DNA from: Dehalococcoidia bacterium
Lineage (GTDB): Bacteria > Chloroflexota > Dehalococcoidia > Dehalococcoidales > UBA2162
DNA: 41,468 nucleotides
Direction: 5' to 3'
Assembly (NCBI GenBank): GCA_011191975.1
Contig: DUFA01000121.1
Location: 1-41,468 of the forward strand
Shown here: piece after piece, positions 33,357 to 41,468 of the stretch
How the letters are laid out: every line of letters begins with the position of its first letter
How positions within the stretch are numbered: position 1 is the stretch's first letter
Made by a program: the position numbers and the translations under genes
Notes under the pieces: model-generated
Seen by the model: only the letters and a program-made list of their open reading frames with translations
The model's database searches: none
What the model was told of the DNA's origin: nothing

Positions 33357-35120
33357 TTAATATCCCATAGAAGCCTTGAGATCTTGGTCTACCCATATCC
33401 ACTGAGTCCAGTGGTCAGTACCCCAGTAGCCGATACTGGTTTCACCACTGTAATTCTTCAGCCATGGCCACCACATCGAATAGGTCGGTACTCTTGGTGT
33501 CGGAATACAATATGCCTTCTCAATCAGATAGATACAAAGTGGACGGCAAAGTTCCATTGAAGCATAGAAATCCGTGATAGCCAGAGATTTTACCTCTTTG
33601 GCCTTTTCATCTACATATGGTTCATTGATAAGACTTGCATTAACCCAGTTTCGTACGGCGTAAAGCGACTGCTCCGGGTATGACGAGTTCGGGGAAGTGC
33701 CGATGGAGATCAGTTCGTAGGTAATGCTGAAGGCACGCCCGATATGTGCGCCGAAATCAGGTGAAATATCCAATTCCAGTTCAATGCCAACCTTTTCCCA
33801 CATATCCTTGATTATCGAGTAGTAATCGACCGCATCTTGGGTAAGTGTCAGAATTGCTTTGAAACCGGTTGGATAGCCGGCATCGGCAAGAAGCTGTTTA
33901 GCTTTTTCAGGATTATAGGTGAATAATTCCTTTATTTGGTCGGTGCAATCCGGATCGTCAAGAGAGACAAACAGTGGCTCATAACCTTGAACACGGAAAT
34001 AAGGCCAGCTGATAATATCGCCGAGACCGTTGTACAGACCTTCGTTTATCTCATTAAAATCGGTGGCCATCGTCATCGCCTGGCGTACGTTAATATCGTT
34101 ATAAGGTGCCTGGTCTGTCTTCATGAATATCGGTGTAATACCCCACTGGCCGCGAGCTTCCCATTTAATATCGCGTGCCGTGGTTAACATCGTATCCTTA
34201 TCTTCTTCATACATCCCGCCCATCTGGTCGAGTTGTCCCGTTCGAAGAGCTGCTTGACGCGTCGATGCATCCGTCATAATAATGTACTTGAATCCATCAA
34301 TATAAGGTAATTGGTCTCCCTTACCGGGACCTACAAGATTCGTCATCCAGTAGTTTGAGTTCTTTGTAAGTGTGACAGTATTGCCTTCAACGTAGTCGGT
34401 AATCATGAAAGGTCCCGTCCCGACAGAATGGCGCCATTCAGTGGCTGATTCATAACCGTAGGCGTTCCATACCTCCGGAGCCATAACACGAGCGCATAGG
34501 TTCTCCCTCATCGTAGCATCAATATGATCTTCGTAGTTATGGGTAACCTCGAAAGTGTTCGGACCGGTTTTTACTGCGGTTGGGTAGCGTACATTGGGAT
34601 ATAGCTGCCAGTTCTGGGCGTTCTCGTCTTTGATAGGCCGGTTCCAGCTATCGACACAGTCATCGACGGTCATCTCTCTTCCGCCAACCAGTCGTCCGGC
34701 TTCAGTATCGGGGGAAGCAAAATGGATGCCCTCACGAATCGTGAACCACGAGGTTACTTCAGTACCGTCGGGACTCACTTCCCATCCGTAATCCGACGCA
34801 AGATAACCTGTGTCAAATTCGGGGATCCTGGTACTCTGACCCCAGTCTGTTAATCCCTCACCATAACCGCCGGCGGGTCCTTTTGCCCAGTTACCATCAT
34901 ACATTCTCTGATGAGCTTGTTCTTGTGGCCAAGTGCCACCGAAACTAATTAAATCCCACCTTGGATCAGCGATCAGGGCTAGAGTAATCGTGCCGCCGGA
35001 AACTGGCTTTTCTGAACCGGTTTTTCCCTCTTCTTCCTCGTCCCCACCACCACATGATGCTATGATCAATGAAAGCACCATCAGGCAGCTAACCACCAGC
35101 CATACTATTTTCTTCGCCAT
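33357..35120 (-). CDS. ABC transporter substrate-binding lipoprotein (family 5, peptide/oligopeptide type)
   Basis: 587-residue extracellular solute-binding protein of family 5 (OppA/DppA-like). The signal peptide MAKKIVWLVVSCLMVLSLIIASC has a clear lipobox (IASC, Cys23), followed by a Gly/Glu-rich linker. Typical features are SGGTITLAL, TSWFTIREGIHFASPDTEAG, a GTGPFMITDYVEGNTVTLTKN segment and FNPEKAKQLLADAGYP-like spacing (YNPEKAKQLLADAGYPTGFKA). It captures peptides or another oligomeric solute for an import complex. No permease or ATPase genes are adjacent, so it is an orphan binding protein here. Good ribosome site (AGGAGA). Confidence 0.93.
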   Translation of the reverse strand: MAKKIVWLVVSCLMVLSLIIASCGGGDEEEEGKTGSEKPVSGGTITLALIADPRWDLISFGGTWPQEQAHQRMYDGNWAKGPAGGYGEGLTDWGQSTRIPEFDTGYLASDYGWEVSPDGTEVTSWFTIREGIHFASPDTEAGRLVGGREMTVDDCVDSWNRPIKDENAQNWQLYPNVRYPTAVKTGPNTFEVTHNYEDHIDATMRENLCARVMAPEVWNAYGYESATEWRHSVGTGPFMITDYVEGNTVTLTKNSNYWMTNLVGPGKGDQLPYIDGFKYIIMTDASTRQAALRTGQLDQMGGMYEEDKDTMLTTARDIKWEARGQWGITPIFMKTDQAPYNDINVRQAMTMATDFNEINEGLYNGLGDIISWPYFRVQGYEPLFVSLDDPDCTDQIKELFTYNPEKAKQLLADAGYPTGFKAILTLTQDAVDYYSIIKDMWEKVGIELELDISPDFGAHIGRAFSITYELISIGTSPNSSYPEQSLYAVRNWVNASLINEPYVDEKAKEVKSLAITDFYASMELCRPLCIYLIEKAYCIPTPRVPTYSMWWPWLKNYSGETSIGYWGTDHWTQWIWVDQDLKASMGY

Positions 35121-35753
35121 TGATATTCTCCTCTCGTTTCAATAAATCATTGTGAATCCGGTTTCTTCCTTCATTGATTTACCGGATAATCCATGCCTAT
35201 CATTTTCACGTCAATTTTTCACCTCTCTCTGATCCACCATATAGACACTAACAATTTTTCTTTTATCTCTTATGCTTAGTTATTTAGTTCATTCTTGCAT
35301 GATTCAAGTAATTAATAAAGGCATTAATAATCGTAAATAAAGCTGAGTACAAATGCCCTTTACATCTTCGTTATCCCCTCCGCAGGTTAGAAGGTATAAG
35401 ATGGAAAGCGTTATTTTCTTTGTGGCCGGCTAAATTGTAATTCTTTTATATAGTCTTGTCAATATTAAACGAATATTAATCGAAGCTAGAATTTATTTAC
35501 AATATTCGCGTTTTACTAGAACTAATTTTCTGAATTAGTATCATCTAAGTAGATAATTTTACACTTTTTTGCGAGAGTGGAGGAAAATAAGTACTTCTTT
35601 ATTTATGACATTCTTCCAGGACTTGTGATATATTGTGCCTGTAAAGAATTATTCAGCCTTAATGTAAAAGCTAATGATATAGCACCTAACCTTGAAGAAC
35701 GATAGAAAGAGAAACCTCTACTTCATAAAAAAGTAGAAAAGCGGAGGATAAGA
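35121..35753. other. Long AT-rich intergenic region
   Basis: 633 nt between divergent genes. It holds the promoter of selenoprotein 3 near its right end, and presumably that of the ABC binding protein at the left. The rest is AT-rich with short direct and inverted repeats (for example TTAATAAAGGCATTAATAA near 35312). No coding frame, tRNA or riboswitch was recognised. Confidence 0.45.
35605..35634 (+). promoter_or_regulatory. Candidate sigma-70-type promoter for selenoprotein 3
   Basis: ATGACA at 35605-35610, an 18-nt spacer and TATATT at 35629-35634; each hexamer matches five of six consensus bases. It implies a leader of about 110 nt before the ATG at 35754, which has AGCGGAGGAT as ribosome site. 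Confidence 0.55.
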
Positions 35754-37412
35754 ATGTCCGAGAAAATCACAGTCCTGAATCCAGCATGCAGCAGTACTAT
35801 GGTAGAACGTGTCCCACTGACTCCTAGGAATTTCTCCAGCCTGGAAAATAAGACCATTTTTATGATAGACATAGGCTGGGGAGGTCCTACTGCAGGTTAT
35901 GATGTTTTCGATGTGATGACTGAGTGGTTCACCGAAAACATTCCCTCGGTGAAATCTGTTCTCGTCAGGAAAAAGGGCGGCTTTGGCGAGGATGATCCCG
36001 AACTATGGACAAGGGTGAAAGCGGAAGGAGATGCAGCAATCCTCGGGATAAGTTGCTGAGACGGCTGCGCGGCGGCCTTGAGTCGCCATTCAAAAGCTCT
36101 TGAAGTCCTGGGAATACCGACTGCTCCCTGCACGGCAATAAATGTCAGTGAATACGTCAGAGGATGGGACAGGATGTACGGAAGCGGTATCCCGCTTCGC
36201 TATACCACCTTTCCCCTGCCCATTGCCGGTGCATCGCGTGAAGTACACAAGTCATACATTGACGGCAATGATCCCGTGACCGGAAATCCAACGATGTCGC
36301 AGATAGTAGATACCCTTACCAAACCTCTCACGGATGAAGAGCAGTTAACCGGCCTGCCCGAAGGAGCTGTTGAACCTCGACTATTACCACCGGAAACCGA
36401 AGAAAACCTGCAGGAACTCTTTAAAGAAAACGACTGGACTGACTACCTTCCGGTTGTCATGCCGACCGAAGAAAGGGTCGCTGACATGTTGAGTGGAACA
36501 AGCCATAAACCGGACGAAGTAGTTAAAGTACTTTCCTGGCCGGGTGGAGGTCGGCAAATGACCGTCGAAAAGGTAGCGGCTTATGCAGTCATGGCAGGAG
36601 CCAGACCCGAATATCTTCCAGTAATTCTTGCCATAGGAACAATGGCACCCTTCGGCAACTCAACTACTTCAATGACCAACATGATAGTGGTGAACGGTCC
36701 GGTACGGAAAGAACTCAATATGAATTCGGGAACAGGCGCGATGGGCCCTCATAACGAAGCGAACGCAACTATCGGCAGGTCTTTCACCCTGATGTCCAAG
36801 GCAGCCGGAAACCTCCACGCCGGAAAGACAACCTTCGGCTCTCTCGGAAGTAACCTCCAGTACAACAACCTGTGTTTTGCCGAAAACGAAGAGGAACTCC
36901 CCGACGGATGGAATCCCGTTCATGTCCAGTTTGGGTATAAGAAAGAGGACAGCGTTGTCACCGTTGCCACCGGTTGGACATATATATCCTGCGTAGGAGA
37001 AGTAATCTCGGAGTACCCACCCCAGAGGTTTATAGCCGATTATATGGTAGCAATGGCAGCTATGGGCTCTTCAGCCACTCTCTGTGCCGATCCTCTCCTG
37101 GCTAAACTGCTGCATGACGAACAGGGATTCGAATCAAAGGAGAGTCTCGGTAAGTGGCTTGCCGATAACGTAGAAATGAGGGTAGAACAGTTCTGGGGAA
37201 ACGGAGTTATCACAACAGGGCTTAACAATGTCGCCCTCCAGGGGCTTGAACCGTATGCAACATGGAGAAAGCTGCCTTCTGAATCCATGATCAAACCATT
37301 TAATAATCCCAAGGGAATTAATACCGTAGTAGTAGGCGGAGGAACCAATACTATCTGGTTTATGACCGATTTCAGGCTTGGCAGAGGTGTATCGGTCGAT
37401 CACTGGAGATAA
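35754..37412 (+). CDS. UGSC-type selenoprotein 3 (in-frame UGA = Sec102, adjacent Cys-Sec)
   Basis: 552-residue paralogue read through UGA at 36057-36059. The N-terminal domain runs LENKTIFMIDIGWGGP near 27-42 to GDAAILGISC-U-DGCAAAL, then LGIPTAPC. The redox centre thus has Cys101 next to Sec102, and Cys105 three residues on. The C-terminal domain has TDYLPVVMPTEERVADML, VEKVAAYAVMAGARPEYLPVILAIG, NGPVRKELNMNSGTGAMGPHNEAN and a closing GRGVSVDHWR. The first codons after Sec (GAC GGC TGC) are the same as in selenoprotein 1. Good ribosome site (GGAGG). A rhodanese gene follows after 27 nt and a thioesterase gene after that, suggesting one operon. Catalytic role unknown. Confidence 0.86.
36071..36087 (+). 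promoter_or_regulatory. SECIS-like hairpin after UGA of selenoprotein 3
   Basis: 6-bp stem GGCGGC / GTCGCC (one G-U pair) around the 5-nt loop CTTGA; the loop starts 18 nt after the UGA. Position and size match the hairpin of selenoprotein 1 although the stem sequence differs. Confidence 0.62.
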
Positions 37413-37439
37413 AAATAACCAGCATACGTGAGGAGAAAT

Positions 37440-37805
37440 ATGGAGAACGTTAGTGTTCCTCGCATGTTATGCGAGGAACTCCAGCAGATGATAGAAAAAG
37501 ATGAGAAAGTCGTCATTATAGATACTCGTGCCACTGCCAGCTATAAGGATGACCATATTAAAGGTGCAATCAATATCTACCTGAATCCGGGAGGTGATCC
37601 TTTTGAAAGGCAAATGACCTATATGGCACTTCCGGCGGACAAAGCCCTCATAATTTACTGCGATTGTGTGGATGAATCGGATAGCCTGATAGTGGCACGT
37701 GAGATAAAGGACGCCCGATACGATATTAATGACATTAAAGTCCTTGAACTGGGAATCAATAGGTGGAAGGACCTTGGTTATCCAACCGAAAAATCCGAGT
37801 TTTAA
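37440..37805 (+). CDS. Rhodanese-like domain protein
   Basis: 121-residue single-domain rhodanese-fold protein. The start is ATG 37440 behind AGGAGA; a GTG at 37428 in the same frame has no ribosome site. Motifs: KVVIIDTRATASYKDDHIKGAINI (the D-T-R and H-I-x-G-A-I-N elements) and the active-site strand LIIYCDCVDESDS. The expected loop is C-x-x-G-x-R-S; here two Cys occur and the usual Gly and Arg are missing, so sulfur-transfer activity may be altered. It lies 27 nt after selenoprotein 3 and 45 nt before the thioesterase gene, so it belongs to that operon. It might move sulfur or selenium, but this is speculation. Confidence 0.87.
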   Translation: MENVSVPRMLCEELQQMIEKDEKVVIIDTRATASYKDDHIKGAINIYLNPGGDPFERQMTYMALPADKALIIYCDCVDESDSLIVAREIKDARYDINDIKVLELGINRWKDLGYPTEKSEF

Positions 37806-37850
37806 CAAATCCTTAAAAACAAAAAATCCAAACATCAGAAGGGAAAGGAA

Positions 37851-38282
37851 ATGGCGCGAATCAAGATAAGTCTTCCCGATAAATATATATTTTCAACTGA
37901 CATCCCTGTTCGAAGTACCGATATCAACCGTGGCGGGCACATGGGTTGGAATCATATGTTTAACATACTGGATGAAGCTCGTATCCAGTTCTGGGACAGT
38001 ATCGATTATTCCGAAACAGAGAACGCAAGGGTGTCCAACATTATGGCTGATGCCGGAATCAACTACAAACGCCAGGTATTCTACGGTCAGACACTTCGAG
38101 TGGAAATGGCTGCTGATGAGTTTACCGAAAGAGGTTTCGATCTTATCTTCAGGATATCCGATGCAGAAACAGGCGAAGAAGTTGCCAGAGCAAAGACAGG
38201 AATGCTCTGCTTCGACTACAAAGAGCAAAAAATTACCCGTGTTCCGGATGATTTCAGGGAAAAGCTGCAGGGAGAGGTTTAA
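37851..38282 (+). CDS. Acyl-CoA thioesterase-like hotdog-fold protein
   Basis: 143-residue hotdog-fold protein of the 4-hydroxybenzoyl-CoA / YbgC thioesterase group. The N-terminal strand has VRSTDINRGGHMGWNHMFNILDEARIQFWD, with the Asp and His region used for catalysis in this group. FGQTLRVE-like and GEEVARAKTGMLCFDY strands follow. It would hydrolyse an acyl- or aroyl-CoA in the cytoplasm. Ribosome site GGGAAAGG. Last gene of the selenoprotein 3 operon, closed by a strong hairpin terminator. Substrate unknown. Confidence 0.87.
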   Translation: MARIKISLPDKYIFSTDIPVRSTDINRGGHMGWNHMFNILDEARIQFWDSIDYSETENARVSNIMADAGINYKRQVFYGQTLRVEMAADEFTERGFDLIFRISDAETGEEVARAKTGMLCFDYKEQKITRVPDDFREKLQGEV

Positions 38283-38302
38283 AGATCTTTTAGGTAAATG
38301 AT

Positions 38303-38335
38303 AAAGGGGGATATCGATTGATATTCCCCTTTTTT
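38303..38335 (+). terminator. Terminator of the selenoprotein 3 - rhodanese - thioesterase operon
   Basis: 13-bp stem (one G-U pair) from AAAGGGGG-ATATC to GATAT-TCCCCTTT with loop GATT and a run of T. The A-run on the left lets it also serve the convergent ferredoxin gene. Confidence 0.88.
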
Positions 38336-38357
38336 ATGTGTTTGCACTATAGTAAGT

Positions 38358-38654
38358 TTATATCTGGTGAATCTCACCGGTAGCCTTGTTCTTCCAGTAT
38401 CCCCGTGACTGTAAAGGCCAGTTGAACTTCATCGCACCGGGCCGAGGGCAGTCATTAGCACAGCAGCCGCAGTACCAGCATTCGTCGGGATGGAGAATAA
38501 TCGGTGGTTTACCCTTTTCCGGATTGGGTATGTAAACATCTATCTGGCAGACTTCGACGCAATGGTTGCAGCCATTGCAGATATCGGGATTAAAAATCAC
38601 CGGACTACTCGGTGTTATTATATTAGGCAGTGCAGTTGGTTTTTGTTGAGACAT
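38358..38654 (-). CDS. 4Fe-4S ferredoxin, partner of the flavoprotein
   Basis: 98-residue dicluster ferredoxin. Two sets of cysteines are seen: CNGCNHCVEVC and CWYCGCCANDCP, each followed or accompanied by typical loop residues, for two [4Fe-4S] clusters. The second motif has an extra Cys (CGCC). The start is ATG 38654, with GGAGG five bases upstream; a TTG twelve bases earlier is not needed. It lies 54 nt downstream of the FAD-dependent oxidoreductase and probably carries its electrons. This pairing and the layout of the large protein recall the AprA-AprB type of complex, though length and tail differ. Confidence 0.9.
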   Translation of the reverse strand: MSQQKPTALPNIITPSSPVIFNPDICNGCNHCVEVCQIDVYIPNPEKGKPPIILHPDECWYCGCCANDCPRPGAMKFNWPLQSRGYWKNKATGEIHQI

Positions 38655-38708
38655 CTTTTCCTCCAAAATCCAGTTCGTTAACGGTATGATTTGATTTAAT
38701 GACCATCA

Positions 38709-40649
38709 CTATCCCCTGTACACACCGGTATAGTCTTTATTGTGGGCTTCATATTGTTCTTTCATGTTGCCCCAGAAATTCCGCGGCAACTCACCGGTTT
38801 TCACCTGGCCATTTTCCTGCTTGATAGTAAGAAAGTTCCGCCCTTCCGGACTTTGCGGTCCGCCCATCCTTGGCATATCCAGCGAGATACCTTTTGCTTT
38901 TGCCGCCAGCATAGCTTGAATAATTACCTGGGCATAAGTCAGCATACTGAGATCTTCCAGGCTGCGCATCAGCTTATGCGGATCAAGTGCATACAGCTCG
39001 GGCACTGATTCGTTTTCGATTTTTCGTAATGATATGAGACCCATATTCAGAAGATTTTCTGTCTTGAATTCACTGCAATAATACTGCATGATCCTGGCAA
39101 TGCCGGCGTGCAGCTCTTTCCACTCCATGCCGCTGGTTCGCTTTATCGGGGCATAAACACGCTCCTTCTCACGGTCTATCTGTTCACGCGATATCCTGGG
39201 TTCGTCCGTCTGGCTTGCGTATGCAGCAGCTTTTCGCCCGGCATATCGACCGGTAGCCGCGCAGAAGCTGTGGTCTTCAGAGGAAAACATCTGCATCCCG
39301 GCAGCATACAACCCGTCCACCGTGGTCTTCAGGTTCCAGTCTACTATCGGACCGCCGCTAGCCTGCCCCCATTGCGGTAGACTGTTGCCCTCGATAAACT
39401 TGTAGCTCTGGAGCAGGTCGCGGCTTTCGTCGTAACCTGCCTGGTTAAACGTATCGATAATGATCCTGGTCGTTGATTCTTCTCCCAGCATGAGGTTCCA
39501 GGTTGCTCTTCTCTCCACGTCTGACATAGCCGGGAAATCACCGTAGAAAGGCAATTCATATTCACCTTTACGGATGCCTTCCTGGATAGCCTGCATCGTT
39601 TCCATAGACGGCATCATGGCGCCAGCATCAACCCAGCCCTGGATAGCATAAGGTACCGGTTTACCATTGGCATCGACTATGGGAACATTTTCATAACTGG
39701 CATCACCTGCCCCGGTGTACCACTTGTGTTTAAGACCGGTGGCAATACCGATCACTCCGGTCCTTTCCATCATGGAAAGCTCTGCTCCGGCATTCCATGC
39801 CATAACAGTACCGTCACCCGAAATAGTGCGGGACATCATGCTGGAGATACCGCACAGTTCGGTATTCATGAGCCATATCTGACCGGCTCCGGCGGTGGCG
39901 AGGATAGTCGTCTTGGACTTGAAGATCATGAATTCCCCGGTACGGCTGTTGATGCCGGTAGCTCCGACTACCGGGGCGCCCTGTTTTCCATTCTCATTTA
40001 GCAGGCTGGTTGCCATCACCCGGTCGAATATTTTTACTCCCAGGCGCTGGCATTCCTTTTTCAGGACCGGTTTAAAAGTGCTGCCCCAGACCCGTATTAC
40101 CACGTTGTTTCTTTTCTGTCCCGGATTGCTTTTGAAAACTTTTCCCCTTGCAGTCTCATCCACCCAGGCATAGCTGTGTATCACCCCATAGCGTGGCGAG
40201 ATCATCAGTTTGGTCTTTTCGTCACGCCCCTCGGCACCGATGTACTCGTCATCGGTATCCCTGATCTTACCGCCCATCTGCTCCATTTCCTGTAGCGTAT
40301 CCCAGTCTTCGCGGCACTGGATCTGGATACCGATACCATTGCAGAACGGGCGGTCGGCCATATGCTCTGCCCATTCATCCGGATCCACGTTGGACAGTGG
40401 ATTTGCCGGAGCATCACACCAGTGGTCACATCCCGGACCTCCGGCACCACTCCTGATAACATCGCCCTTTTCCACCAGGGCAACTTTCAGTCCCTGCCTT
40501 GCAGCGCTGATAGCCGCCCAGCAGCCGGCAATGCCGCCGCCTACCACCAGTACATCGGTCTCGATCTCCTGTTCCTGGTCGTACCGTATAGGATACGGCC
40601 AGTCAGGCGCATGGCCCTGTTCTCTGAAATAATCATTCCATGTACCCAA
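38709..40649 (-). CDS. FAD-dependent oxidoreductase, fumarate reductase / AprA-like flavoprotein
   Basis: 646-residue flavoprotein of the succinate dehydrogenase / fumarate reductase / adenylylsulfate reductase group. The FAD-binding VLVVGGGIAGCWAAISAARQG is at 33-53, followed by RSGAGGPGCDHW. A later TTVDGLYAAGMQMFSSEDHSFCAATGRYAGRKAA is the second FAD-contact block. A capping domain and a C-terminal helical part (YAPIKRTSG, MQYYCSEF) follow. No signal peptide, so cytoplasmic. It shares an operon with a ferredoxin gene 54 nt downstream. The Arg/His set of true fumarate reductases could not be confirmed, so the substrate is open. Confidence 0.88.
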   Translation of the reverse strand: MGTWNDYFREQGHAPDWPYPIRYDQEQEIETDVLVVGGGIAGCWAAISAARQGLKVALVEKGDVIRSGAGGPGCDHWCDAPANPLSNVDPDEWAEHMADRPFCNGIGIQIQCREDWDTLQEMEQMGGKIRDTDDEYIGAEGRDEKTKLMISPRYGVIHSYAWVDETARGKVFKSNPGQKRNNVVIRVWGSTFKPVLKKECQRLGVKIFDRVMATSLLNENGKQGAPVVGATGINSRTGEFMIFKSKTTILATAGAGQIWLMNTELCGISSMMSRTISGDGTVMAWNAGAELSMMERTGVIGIATGLKHKWYTGAGDASYENVPIVDANGKPVPYAIQGWVDAGAMMPSMETMQAIQEGIRKGEYELPFYGDFPAMSDVERRATWNLMLGEESTTRIIIDTFNQAGYDESRDLLQSYKFIEGNSLPQWGQASGGPIVDWNLKTTVDGLYAAGMQMFSSEDHSFCAATGRYAGRKAAAYASQTDEPRISREQIDREKERVYAPIKRTSGMEWKELHAGIARIMQYYCSEFKTENLLNMGLISLRKIENESVPELYALDPHKLMRSLEDLSMLTYAQVIIQAMLAAKAKGISLDMPRMGGPQSPEGRNFLTIKQENGQVKTGELPRNFWGNMKEQYEAHNKDYTGVYRG

Positions 40650-40874
40650 TTTACTTTCCTCCTTTAACTATTTCATCGGAATTATCAGATCTATCCGACT
40701 CAGAAACGAATCGGTTTCTCTATCAGGTCAACGCCAATGATATGTCTCCCGATAATCTAATGTCAATACCAGATTGTAAATCCTAATTTCGACAATTACT
40801 TAAAAGCAGTATTTACTTGTTTATAATGAATGTTGTATTACTAATAGGAATATGAAAAATCGGAGGAAAATTTC

Positions 40875-41468
40875 ATGACAAAGAATCCAGACGAAGGAAA
40901 ATCACCGAAACAGTTACGCGATGAACGCGAACGCAGAATTATGGACGCTATCGAGCTTAAAGAGCCGGATCGGGTTCCGGTAATGACACCGATGGGTTAC
41001 TTTCCCGCCAAATACACCGGCATCCCGTACTCGGCTGCGTATTATGATTATGACGCATGGTACGCTGCCTGCAAGAAAACACTGGAAGATTTCCAGCCCG
41101 ATGCTATATTCCCTCAGGGCTTCACACCGGGTAAAGCCCTGGAAATGCTTGGACCCAGGAACATGAGATGGCCCGGATATGGTGTGGATGAATACATGGG
41201 GCATCAATCCATTGAAATCGATTATATGAAAGCCGATGAAATCGACATGTATATGAAGGATCCATCGGACTACATGTTACGTATATTCATGTCCCGGGCA
41301 TCCGAGATATCGGGAGGGCTGGCCAATCTACCCAAGCTTTCAGACCTGGGTGGTGGACCTATGGGTATTCAAATGCTTGCCGCCGCGCTATCCGAACCGT
41401 CGGTAGCAAAGACAATCCGTGAGTTACAAAAGGTCGGGCGTGAAATGAAAAAGTGGCGTTCCAGGCAG
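40875..41468 (+). CDS. Uroporphyrinogen decarboxylase (URO-D) family protein, 3' cut by window edge
   Basis: The frame starts at ATG 40875, with GGAGG eight bases upstream, and stays open for 198 codons to the last base, so the C-terminal half is missing. Residues match the URO-D-type protein at 6704-8011: ERRIMDAIELKEPDRVPVMT against ANDAIELMEPDRMPITI, PGKALEMLGPRNMRWPGY, ADEIDMYMKDPSDYMLRI, and LANLPKLSDLGGGPMG. The two are paralogues. Members in anaerobes often demethylate substrates with a corrinoid protein. It is divergent from the flavoprotein gene across a 225-nt gap that must hold its promoter. Confidence 0.85.
   Translation, partial: MTKNPDEGKSPKQLRDERERRIMDAIELKEPDRVPVMTPMGYFPAKYTGIPYSAAYYDYDAWYAACKKTLEDFQPDAIFPQGFTPGKALEMLGPRNMRWPGYGVDEYMGHQSIEIDYMKADEIDMYMKDPSDYMLRIFMSRASEISGGLANLPKLSDLGGGPMGIQMLAAALSEPSVAKTIRELQKVGREMKKWRSRQ

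Overview
The window looks like a chromosomal segment of an anaerobic, monoderm Chloroflexota-type bacterium, plausibly of the Dehalococcoidia. This is an inference from gene content, not from a marker gene. The signs are a DUF3090 / inositol-phosphatase / SCO1664-type cluster known mainly from Actinobacteria and Chloroflexi, a heliorhodopsin, two uroporphyrinogen-decarboxylase-type proteins, an enolase-superfamily enzyme, a pyrogallol-transhydroxylase-like molybdo/tungsto-enzyme and lipoprotein signal peptides. No rRNA, tRNA, CRISPR array, prophage or insertion sequence was seen.

The most striking content is three paralogous genes (12069-13754, 25063-26826, 35754-37412), each interrupted by one in-frame UGA at the same place in the protein. 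Each UGA is followed within 10-13 nt by a small hairpin of the bacterial SECIS type, and the reading frame continues with strong homology. They are best read as selenoproteins of the UGSC type: an N-terminal redox domain with U-x-x-C plus a large conserved C-terminal domain. The motif differs between copies: GG-U-DGC, VW-U-HGA (resolving Cys lost) and SC-U-DGC (adjacent Cys-Sec). An ordinary gene caller would split each gene in two.

Layout. 1-2.6 kb: end of etfB, etfA and a GlcD/lactate-dehydrogenase-type flavoprotein, overlapping or nearly so. 2.65-2.83 kb: a DUF169-like remnant. 2.9-4.9 kb: aldo/keto reductase and cyclopropane fatty acid synthase. 5.0-8.0 kb (minus): fumarylacetoacetate-hydrolase-family enzyme, nitroreductase, URO-D-family protein. 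8.35-9.6 kb: an MR/MLE-type enzyme with an altered metal site. 9.66-11.9 kb: DUF3090, inositol-phosphatase/CysQ-like and SCO1664-like genes. 12.1-14.8 kb: selenoprotein 1 and an SDR, closed by a terminator. 14.9-18.2 kb (minus): transhydroxylase-like large and small subunits. 18.4-22.0 kb (minus): CotH-kinase lipoprotein and carboxylesterase. 22.35 kb: chagasin-like inhibitor lipoprotein. 22.9-24.5 kb (minus): heliorhodopsin followed by an SDR. 24.58-24.95 kb: a decayed RidA gene. 25.06-26.83 kb: selenoprotein 2. 26.9-29.9 kb (minus): ECF sigma factor, small membrane protein (probable anti-sigma) and VWA protein, with an identical two-block promoter motif before the sigma and VWA genes. 30.2-31.3 kb: AlkZ/HTH_42-like protein. 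31.6-33.3 kb: dhaK-dhaL. 33.4-35.1 kb (minus): oligopeptide-type ABC substrate-binding lipoprotein. 35.75-38.3 kb: selenoprotein 3, rhodanese, hotdog thioesterase. 38.4-40.6 kb (minus): ferredoxin and an AprA/FrdA-like flavoprotein. 40.9 kb to the edge: a second URO-D-family gene.

Together the genes suggest heterotrophic anaerobic breakdown of oxidised or aromatic organic matter, with flavin, Fe-S, molybdopterin and selenocysteine redox chemistry. The genes for selenocysteine insertion (selA, selB, selC, selD) are not in the window, so the selenoprotein reading predicts that they lie elsewhere in the genome.
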